From the NCBI GenBank assembly GCA_014534095.1, contig JACVSD010000048.1, forward strand, positions 1 through 12,608: a stretch of 12,608 bases of DNA, given 5' to 3'. How positions within the stretch are numbered: the stretch's first letter is position 1; each line of letters opens with the position of its first letter. Positions 7,885 to 12,608 of this stretch are shown piece by piece. The position numbers were made by a program, and so were the translations under genes. Below the pieces are notes generated by a model. That model did no database searches, had not been told where the DNA came from, and saw only the letters and a list, made by a program, of their open reading frames with translations. Source of the stretch: Nitrospiraceae bacterium. GTDB taxonomy: Bacteria; Nitrospirota; Nitrospiria; Nitrospirales; Nitrospiraceae.

Positions 7885-8651
7885 CACGGTTACCTGAACA
7901 GGTCGGCCACGTCGTCCTACGGTACATAGCCGAGATGGGCAGGATGCTGATCTTTGTCATCTCCACGTTTGGGTGGCTGCTGCGCCCGCCGCTTCGATTT
8001 CACCAGATCATCAAGCAACTGCACTTCATTGGATACAAGTCTACCTTCGTGGTCGTACTCACCGCCGGCTTTACCGGGATGGTCCTTGCGTTGCAGGGGT
8101 ATTATTCCCTGCGAAAATTTGGCTCCGAAGGGTTGCTCGGGTCGGCGGTCGCCCTCAGTATGATCCGGGAACTGGGTCCCGTCCTCGCCGCTCTGATGGT
8201 CACCGCCCGGGCCGGTTCTGCCATGACCGCGGAAATCGGCATTATGCGTATTACTGAGCAGATCGATGCCCTGGATACCATGGCCATCAATCCGCTGCAG
8301 TATCTCATTGCGCCCAAGCTGGTGGCGGGATTGCTCGGTGTGCCGCTCCTCGTCGCGATATTCGACCTGGTCGGGATCTATGGAGGCTATCTCGTCGGCG
8401 TGGATCTGCTCGGCGTGAATGCCGGGTCCTATTGGACATCGATCGAGTCGGCAGTGGAGTGGAAGGACGTCTATGGGGGCATCCTGAAATCCATCAGCTT
8501 CGGACTGATCGTCAGCTGGGTCTGCTGCTATAAAGGGTTTTATACCAGGATGAGCGCGGAGGGTCTGGGAACCGCAACCACCGAAGCCGTGGTGCTCTCG
8601 TCCGTGCTCATTTTGGTCTGGGACTACTTCCTCACGTCGGTGCTGCTCTAA
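7881..8651 (+). CDS. mlaE: MlaE-type ABC transporter permease (phospholipid/lipid trafficking)
   Basis: MlaE is the inner-membrane permease of the MlaFED complex that moves lipids between the inner membrane and the periplasmic carrier. From GTG 7881 the product is 256 residues, matching the usual family length of about 260, and the N-terminus (VTRLPEQ then an amphipathic stretch) aligns with MlaE proteins. The hallmark segment RELGPVLAALMVTARAGSA and the conserved EIGIMRITEQIDAL (residues 118-131) are present, with hydrophobic segments at roughly 53-73, 86-110, 150-175, 200-220 and 235-254. The frame is open further upstream to 7716 inside the preceding gene, but the four-base GTGA overlap with the hpnG stop and the family length favour GTG 7881. 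The mlaF ATG follows the stop after one base. No mlaB (STAS partner) gene is seen in the window. Confidence 0.95.
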   Translation: MTRLPEQVGHVVLRYIAEMGRMLIFVISTFGWLLRPPLRFHQIIKQLHFIGYKSTFVVVLTAGFTGMVLALQGYYSLRKFGSEGLLGSAVALSMIRELGPVLAALMVTARAGSAMTAEIGIMRITEQIDALDTMAINPLQYLIAPKLVAGLLGVPLLVAIFDLVGIYGGYLVGVDLLGVNAGSYWTSIESAVEWKDVYGGILKSISFGLIVSWVCCYKGFYTRMSAEGLGTATTEAVVLSSVLILVWDYFLTSVLL

Positions 8652-8652
8652 T

Positions 8653-9411
8653 ATGCTGAAGCTCGTGGGCGTGAAAAAGCGATTTGGCACCCAACAAGTA
8701 TTGCAGGGAATTGACCTGGAGATCCCGAGCGGCAAATTGACGACGATCATTGGCCCCAGTGGAGAAGGGAAAAGCGTCCTCTTGAAGCATATGATCGGGC
8801 TTCTGCAGCCGGATGAAGGTCAGGTGTGGGTCGATGCGGTGGAAATTTCCCGTCTTCGCGGGCCAGCTCTCAATGATGTACGCAAGCGTTTTGCCATGCT
8901 GTTTCAAAGCGCGGCCTTGTTTGACTCCATGACGGTGTTTGACAACGTCGCGTTCCCGTTGCGCGAGAAGCTGAAACTCAAGGAAGCCGACGTTGCCACT
9001 CGTGTGGCGGAAAAACTCGAACAAGTCGGGTTAGGGGGCATGGGCCATAAGTTTCCGTCTGAATTGAGCGGTGGGATGCGGAAGCGAGCCGGTCTGGCAC
9101 GCGCGTTGGTGATGCAGCCGGACATTATGCTGTTCGATGAGCCCACAACCGGCCTGGACCCGCTAATGGCCAAGTCGATTCATGACCTCATCACGCAGAT
9201 GCAGCGCACCGCTGGGTTTACGGCGGTCATGGTGAGTCACGAGATTCCCGAGATCTTTACCATCTCGGATTATGTCGCCATGTTGAAACACGGCAGAATC
9301 GTGGCTATGGCTCCGGCCTCCGACTTTCAACGGACGACAGATCCGTATATTAAAGAGTTTATTTCGGTTGGAGGCACGATGGTGGTGCCGGTTCCGCCGC
9401 CGAGCCGGTAG
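8653..9411 (+). CDS. mlaF: MlaF-type ABC transporter ATP-binding protein
   Basis: This is the cytosolic ATPase of the MlaFED lipid transporter, 252 residues. All ABC motifs are intact: Walker A GPSGEGKS at 34-41, Q-loop Gln85 in MLFQSAALFDSMTVFDNV, signature LSGGMRKR at 138-145, Walker B MLFDEP with Asp162 and Glu163, D-loop TGLDP and H-loop His196 in VSHE. The MRKR after the signature and the QSAALFDSMTV stretch are typical of the MlaF (Ttg2A) subfamily rather than import ATPases. The start ATG lies one base after the mlaE stop with no clear RBS of its own, so translation is probably coupled. The C-terminal tail after the H-loop is short, ending VPVPPPSR. Confidence 0.96.
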   Translation: MLKLVGVKKRFGTQQVLQGIDLEIPSGKLTTIIGPSGEGKSVLLKHMIGLLQPDEGQVWVDAVEISRLRGPALNDVRKRFAMLFQSAALFDSMTVFDNVAFPLREKLKLKEADVATRVAEKLEQVGLGGMGHKFPSELSGGMRKRAGLARALVMQPDIMLFDEPTTGLDPLMAKSIHDLITQMQRTAGFTAVMVSHEIPEIFTISDYVAMLKHGRIVAMAPASDFQRTTDPYIKEFISVGGTMVVPVPPPSR

Positions 9412-9416
9412 AGGAG
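9411..9416 (+). promoter_or_regulatory. mlaD ribosome binding site overlapping the mlaF stop
   Basis: GAGGAG begins with the last base of the mlaF TAG stop and ends four bases before the mlaD ATG at 9421. This is a strong Shine-Dalgarno that fits coupled translation of the two subunits. Confidence 0.65.
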
Positions 9417-9420
9417 CGAC

Positions 9421-9864
9421 ATGCAGAAAACCAAATTGGAATTGACGGTCGGAATGTTTGTCCTCATTGGGCTCATCTGCCTCGGATATCTCTCGATCAA
9501 GCTGGGCAAGCTCGAGGTGATCGGCGGGGATCACTATGAAGTCGCGGCGCAGTTCAATTCTGCGTCCGGATTAAAAGCGGGCGCCACGGTTGAGATTGCG
9601 GGCGTGGAAGTGGGCCGGGTCCGGTCAATCAGCCTTCAGGAGGATCGCGCGCTGGTGACCTTGGCCGTGAACAACGGCACGAAGCTGTATACGGATACCA
9701 TCGCCTCCATCAAGACGAGAGGTATCATCGGCGAAAAGTTTCTGGCGCTCTCCCCGGGCGGAGGCGGGGATCCGCTGAAAGCCGGCGATGTCATCCGTGA
9801 TACGGAATCCGGTTTGGACTTGGAGGAATTGGTCAGCCAATATGTCCATGGCAAAGTCAATTAG
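9421..9864 (+). CDS. mlaD: MlaD-type MCE-domain lipid-binding protein
   Basis: MlaD is the periplasmic, membrane-anchored MCE subunit that forms a hexameric ring on MlaFED through which lipids pass. The product is 147 residues, shorter than E. coli MlaD (about 183). One N-terminal membrane segment (about residues 8-28, LTVGMFVLIGLICLGYLSI) acts as uncleaved anchor. A single MCE domain follows at about 38-116, with FNSASGLKAGATVEIAGVEVGRV and the IKTRGIIGEKFLALSPGG stretch that are family signatures. The short tail after DTESGLDLEELV has no long helical or barrel extension, so this is the small, single-MCE type that needs a soluble periplasmic shuttle; the next gene supplies one. A strong RBS overlaps the mlaF stop. 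Confidence 0.95.
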   Translation: MQKTKLELTVGMFVLIGLICLGYLSIKLGKLEVIGGDHYEVAAQFNSASGLKAGATVEIAGVEVGRVRSISLQEDRALVTLAVNNGTKLYTDTIASIKTRGIIGEKFLALSPGGGGDPLKAGDVIRDTESGLDLEELVSQYVHGKVN

Positions 9865-9900
9865 GCGATGCGACGGGAGGCTGACGACATTGCACGCAAA

Positions 9901-9908
9901 AAGGAAGG
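9901..9908 (+). promoter_or_regulatory. ribosome binding site deciding the mlaC-like start
   Basis: AAGGAAGG precedes ATG 9910; measured from its AAGGA core the spacing is four bases. The earlier in-frame ATG at 9868 has no comparable site and would put about 53 residues before the putative signal cleavage point. Confidence 0.5.
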
Positions 9909-9909
9909 C

Positions 9910-10560
9910 ATGCTAACTAGAACCAATGATCAATTGGCCGCGATCACATCACGAGCGTTCGGCAGGCTCGTGAGGGCGATTCTCCCCGCGATGGTCGTGG
10001 GCCTACTGGCCGCCCCTTGTTATGCCGGTCCGCCGACGGAGGCCATGAAAACCACCATTGAGGAGGTTTTGCGTATTATTCATGAAAAGGATCTCAAGCA
10101 GCCGGCCAAATCCGAAGACCGACGGAAGCAGCTGGAGAAGACGGTCGGGGCTCGGTTTGATTACCAGGAGATGTCACGGCGGGCGCTGGGCGCGCCGTGG
10201 AATACGCTGACCGATCAGCAAAAAGAGGATTTCGTGTCCTTGTTTCAGACGCTCTTGACCAATTCCTATGCGGACAAGATCGAGACGTACTCGGGAGAGG
10301 GAGTGCAGTATCTGACTGAACGCATGGAGAAAGAGTACGCCGAAGTCCGGACCAAGGTGCTTTCAGGCAAGACCGAAATACCGCTCGACTACCGGCTGAT
10401 CAATAAATCAGACGATTGGCGGGTCTACGATGTGGTGGTTGACGGCGTCAGCCTGGTCAACAATTATCGGGGCCAGTTTTCGAAAATCCTTCGGGCCTCC
10501 TCCTATTCCGATCTCGTGGATCAGCTTCGTAAGAAATCCGACAAGCTGAAAGCGCCGTAA
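9910..10560 (+). CDS. mlaC: periplasmic lipid carrier, MlaC/Ttg2D family (HpnM-like)
   Basis: MlaC-family proteins are soluble periplasmic lipid shuttles between MlaFED and the outer membrane. From ATG 9910 the product is 216 residues. It has a signal peptide with an Arg-containing n-region, a hydrophobic core AILPAMVVGLLAAP and a likely cleavage after CYA (residue 39). The mature part shows the family pattern: EEVLRII, RRKQLEKTV, FDYQEMSRRALG, WNTLTDQQKEDFVSLFQTLLTNSYADKI and, near the C-terminus, WRVYDVVVDGVSLVNNYRGQFSKIL. Alternative starts are ATG 9868 (too long an n-region) and GTG 9970 (a compact signal peptide but a weaker RBS). The Cys in the signal region is preceded by Pro and is not a proper lipobox. 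HpnM, found in hopanoid gene clusters, belongs to the same family, so this gene may be either a general MlaC or a hopanoid-specific HpnM; sequence alone does not decide. Confidence 0.92.
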   Translation: MLTRTNDQLAAITSRAFGRLVRAILPAMVVGLLAAPCYAGPPTEAMKTTIEEVLRIIHEKDLKQPAKSEDRRKQLEKTVGARFDYQEMSRRALGAPWNTLTDQQKEDFVSLFQTLLTNSYADKIETYSGEGVQYLTERMEKEYAEVRTKVLSGKTEIPLDYRLINKSDDWRVYDVVVDGVSLVNNYRGQFSKILRASSYSDLVDQLRKKSDKLKAP

Positions 10561-10579
10561 CGTCTCACGTCAAGCGGTC

Positions 10580-11782
10580 ATGACGATCCTGCGCGGTCTC
10601 ACTGTATTCCTCGTGTGCCTCCTCGCAGGGCTAGAGCCTGTGGGGACGAGTCTGGTCCACGCCGGCACGCAGGTCTTTCCCATTCCTTCCGCATCAGCCT
10701 CTCGCAATGAGGGGAGTGACGCCGGGCTTATCGTCCCTATTTTGATCACGGATCCCGACGGCGAACTGAAATATCTCATGGCCCCCATGCTGATCCGTAA
10801 TTCCATCGTCGGGACCAGGGGCACGTTTAATCTGTATCACTATGAGCCGGGCGGACGTCAAATGCAGTTCATCGCGTCGTGGACCGAAAAGATTGAACGG
10901 AAATTCGTCTTCAACTATACGGACCCCGCCTTCAGCCACGGACGGTATTTTTTGAATTTTGGCGGGTCGTTCTTCAAGAACGCCACGCCGCGTTTTTGGG
11001 GAATCGGGCAGCAAACGGTGGAAGGGGATGAGACCAACTATACGGCGCGCGAGCTCCGGGCGAATTGGCGCTTCGGGGTGTATGCGAATGAAGTCACGCA
11101 GATCGCCATTGCCCAGCGTTTTCGCGACGTCCGGCTGGAACGGGGTGCGACGGAGCTGCCCTTTACCGGCGAGCGGTTTCCTGGGGTCGAAGGCGTGCTG
11201 GGCGAATCTATCATCGTCGGCCATCGAGCCAGCTTTTACTATGATACACGCAACAGCCTGTTCAGCCCGACAGACGGCATGGCGATCACCGCGTATGCCG
11301 AAATAAACCAAAACATCCGCAATTCGAACCACCCAGTCTTTTCGCGATACGAGTTGGAAATCAAGAAGTTATTTCCCAGCGAGTCGAAGCGGGCCATTCT
11401 CGTCGTCCGGGCTAACCTTCAGGCCACCCTCGGCACCGAAGTGCCCTTCTTTGAGCAGAGTTCACTGGGCGGCCAGAACAATCTCCGCGGGTACGGCGCC
11501 GACCGCTTTATCAACAAGCATTTGATTGCGGTCAGCGTCGAGGAGCGGATTCACTTGATGAGGGCCAAAATTGCCGGTGTATCGGCGGATTTTGAAATTG
11601 CTCCATTCTTGGATACGGGTCAGGTTTTTGCAGACTACCAAGATGTCAGTTTCAAGGACTACCGAATGACGCCAGGCATCGGCTTCCGGGGCATCGTGAG
11701 GCCGAACGTGGTCGGGCGGATTGATTACGGATGGAGCCGGGAAGGGGGGGCGGTGTTTGCTGGTCTCGATTTCCCATACTAG
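10580..11782 (+). CDS. Omp85/BamA-TamA-type outer-membrane barrel (bacterial surface antigen domain), no POTRA
   Basis: This 400-residue secreted protein has a signal peptide (hydrophobic stretch about 5-17, likely cleavage after VHA, residue 28), followed by alternating beta-strand sequence through to the C-terminus. The loop-6 motif of Omp85 proteins is present as NNLRGY with Arg303, preceded by SLGGQ. The C-terminus ends in an aromatic residue (FAGLDFPY), as in outer-membrane barrels, though Tyr rather than the commoner Phe. There is no room for POTRA domains: only about 25-30 residues separate the signal peptide from the first strands. It therefore resembles the barrel half of BamA or TamA alone. 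The start ATG is 19 bases after the mlaC-like stop, with only a weak RBS (AGCGG). In E. coli the outer-membrane Mla component is the lipoprotein MlaA with a porin; here this barrel occupies the equivalent position. Its role is unknown; lipid export or retrieval at the outer membrane is inference. Confidence 0.88.
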   Translation: MTILRGLTVFLVCLLAGLEPVGTSLVHAGTQVFPIPSASASRNEGSDAGLIVPILITDPDGELKYLMAPMLIRNSIVGTRGTFNLYHYEPGGRQMQFIASWTEKIERKFVFNYTDPAFSHGRYFLNFGGSFFKNATPRFWGIGQQTVEGDETNYTARELRANWRFGVYANEVTQIAIAQRFRDVRLERGATELPFTGERFPGVEGVLGESIIVGHRASFYYDTRNSLFSPTDGMAITAYAEINQNIRNSNHPVFSRYELEIKKLFPSESKRAILVVRANLQATLGTEVPFFEQSSLGGQNNLRGYGADRFINKHLIAVSVEERIHLMRAKIAGVSADFEIAPFLDTGQVFADYQDVSFKDYRMTPGIGFRGIVRPNVVGRIDYGWSREGGAVFAGLDFPY

Positions 11783-11824
11783 CCCGCGTGCCTGCTGGAG
11801 AGCATGTGCATCACGTCTCAATTG

Positions 11825-11838
11825 GCGCTCATAAGCGC
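11825..11838 (+). repeat. short inverted repeat abutting the dxs -35 box
   Basis: GCGCT (11825-11829) and AGCGC (11834-11838) form a perfect five-pair inverted repeat with a four-base loop, directly touching TTGACA at 11839. It has no T-run, so it is not a terminator for the upstream barrel gene. It could be an operator. Confidence 0.3.
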
Positions 11839-11867
11839 TTGACATCATGGGGCTTGTGTGTGACACT
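11839..11867 (+). promoter_or_regulatory. candidate sigma70-type promoter for dxs
   Basis: TTGACA (11839-11844) is a perfect -35 box, followed after 17 bases by GACACT (11862-11867, three of six) with a TG extension at 11859-11860. A second pairing is possible: TTGTGT (11854-11859), 18 bases, TACACT (11878-11883). Either would leave a dxs leader of about 90-105 bases. No TPP-riboswitch-like motif was recognised in the rest of the 195-base gap. Confidence 0.45.
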
Positions 11868-11977
11868 CCGAACCCGTTACACTCTATGTCTGGGTATTCC
11901 TCAGCCGTTGTCTATCCGGTGCCCGCTCACTTACATCCAGGCGAATCAGCAGTTTGAATGAAGAAGGAGAGCATCCT

Positions 11978-12608
11978 ATGCCGATCTTAAAGAGCATCCA
12001 GACCCCGGCCGACCTCAAGAGGCTGTCTCCCCAGCAATTCCCGCAGTTATGCCAAGAGATTCGGGAGCAAATCATCGGGGCCGTTTCCAATGTCGGTGGA
12101 CATCTGGCTTCGAACCTCGGGGTCGTGGAGCTCACGGTCGCCCTTCAGTATCTGTTGGACACGCCGACGGACAAGATCGTCTGGGATACGAGCAACCAAT
12201 CTTATGCCCACAAGCTCCTCACTGGCCGGAGGGAGCAATTCCACACCCTCCGTCAATACGGAGGACTGAGCGGATTTTGCAAGCGTGAGGAAAGCGAGTA
12301 CGACACGTTCAATGCAGGGCATGCAGGGACCGGTGTTTCCGCGGCCTTCGGCATGGTGGAAGCGCGCGAACAGTTGGGCGGCCATCACAAGGTGGTCTGT
12401 GTGGTGGGTGATGGAGCGATGACGGCGGGGATGACGCTCGAAGGCCTTCAACACGCCGGCGGAGCAGGGCGGGACTTTTTGGTTGTTTTAAACGACAATC
12501 AGATGTCGATCTCCAAGAACGTCGGCGCCATATCCGCCTATCTGAGCCGCACCTTTACCGGCGAGTTCTATACCAAGATGCGAGAGGAAACGGTTCAACT
12601 CCTCCGAA
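11978..12608 (+). CDS. dxs: 1-deoxy-D-xylulose-5-phosphate synthase (DXS), 3'-truncated by window edge
   Basis: DXS is the ThDP-dependent enzyme that condenses pyruvate and glyceraldehyde 3-phosphate to DXP, the first step of the MEP pathway. The visible 210 residues cover most of the N-terminal ThDP domain. Landmarks are the N-terminal LKSIQTPADLKRLSPQQ, the SNVGGHLASNLGVVELTVAL stretch, KLLTGRR, LRQYGGLSGFCKREESEYD, and the cofactor motif GDG (144-146) with Asn172 exactly 25 residues later, leading into NDNQMSIS. ATG 11978 has AAGGAGA (11964-11970) seven bases upstream. Oddities: the normally conserved W-D-V-G-H-Q motif reads WDTSNQ, so the His (E. coli His49 equivalent) is Asn73, and GHSSTS reads GHAGTG (His115 kept). 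The overall match to DXS is strong, but these changes leave open a DXS-like paralogue with altered activity. The rest of the gene lies beyond the window. Confidence 0.9.
   Translation, partial: MPILKSIQTPADLKRLSPQQFPQLCQEIREQIIGAVSNVGGHLASNLGVVELTVALQYLLDTPTDKIVWDTSNQSYAHKLLTGRREQFHTLRQYGGLSGFCKREESEYDTFNAGHAGTGVSAAFGMVEAREQLGGHHKVVCVVGDGAMTAGMTLEGLQHAGGAGRDFLVVLNDNQMSISKNVGAISAYLSRTFTGEFYTKMREETVQLLR

Larger units (their letters stand above)
4797..11782 (+). other. predicted hopanoid-Mla operon
   Basis: Seven same-strand genes (shc, hpnG-like, mlaE, mlaF, mlaD, mlaC-like, Omp85 barrel) follow one good promoter. The intergenic distances are 23, -4, 1, 9, 45 and 19 bases. No terminator-like hairpin with T-run was seen inside. 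A promoter within the coding sequence of shc or hpnG cannot be excluded. Confidence 0.65.

Noticed and set aside
7917..8750. 277-residue minus-strand open frame opposite mlaE
   Set aside because: Antisense shadow of mlaE; the translated sequence is rich in His/Gln/Asp/Arg, as expected from reading a membrane protein gene backwards, and has no RBS or family features.
9997..10026. Possible lipobox in the MlaC-like signal peptide (LLAAPC)
   Set aside because: Pro directly precedes Cys and a standard signal peptidase I site (CYA) follows; MlaC proteins are soluble.
11731..11961. 76-residue + strand open frame spanning the barrel gene end and the dxs leader
   Set aside because: The first part overlaps the barrel gene in another frame, there is no RBS, and no recognisable motif.
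11958..11990. 10-codon mini-ORF overlapping the dxs start, reminiscent of a leader peptide
   Set aside because: There is no RBS ahead of its ATG and no codon bias suggesting attenuation; the AAGGAGA inside it is the dxs RBS.

Overview
This window reads as a compact, GC-rich chromosomal stretch of a diderm bacterium, with every recognised gene on the + strand. It has no insertion sequence, tRNA, rRNA, CRISPR array or phage gene that I can see. The combination of ispH, smc, squalene-hopene cyclase, an Mla lipid transporter and dxs, together with the protein sequence style, suggests a Nitrospirota (Nitrospira-like) genome. That assignment is inference from memory and was not tested.

Layout: (1) 1-897 is the 3' part of ispH, the last MEP-pathway enzyme, missing about 21 N-terminal residues. 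(2) 1045-4722 is a full-length smc (chromosome condensin ATPase). (3) 4883-11782 is a tightly packed set that looks like one operon: shc (squalene-hopene cyclase), an HpnG-like phosphorylase, mlaE, mlaF, mlaD, an mlaC/hpnM-like gene, and a signal-peptide-bearing Omp85-type outer-membrane barrel without POTRA domains. Gaps inside the operon run from a 4-base overlap to about 45 bases, and a good sigma70-type promoter lies just before shc. (4) 11978-12608 is the 5' part of dxs, the first MEP-pathway enzyme, with its own leader and promoter candidate.

How the genes fit together: IspH and DXS make isoprenoid precursors. SHC cyclises squalene to hopene, and the HpnG-like enzyme would act on the nucleoside side chain of extended hopanoids. 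MlaE/F/D form an inner-membrane ABC-type lipid transporter, the MlaC-like protein is a periplasmic lipid shuttle, and the barrel would sit in the outer membrane. The layout therefore suggests coupled synthesis and envelope trafficking of hopanoids (inference). smc is a housekeeping gene that happens to lie between.

The most interesting points are the co-operonic hopanoid and Mla genes, the POTRA-less Omp85 barrel in a position where no mlaA is present, and a DXS whose normally invariant Gly-His-Gln motif reads Ser-Asn-Gln. No stretch longer than about 200 bases lacks a gene; the three real gaps (898-1044, 4723-4882, 11783-11977) hold the regulatory candidates listed.
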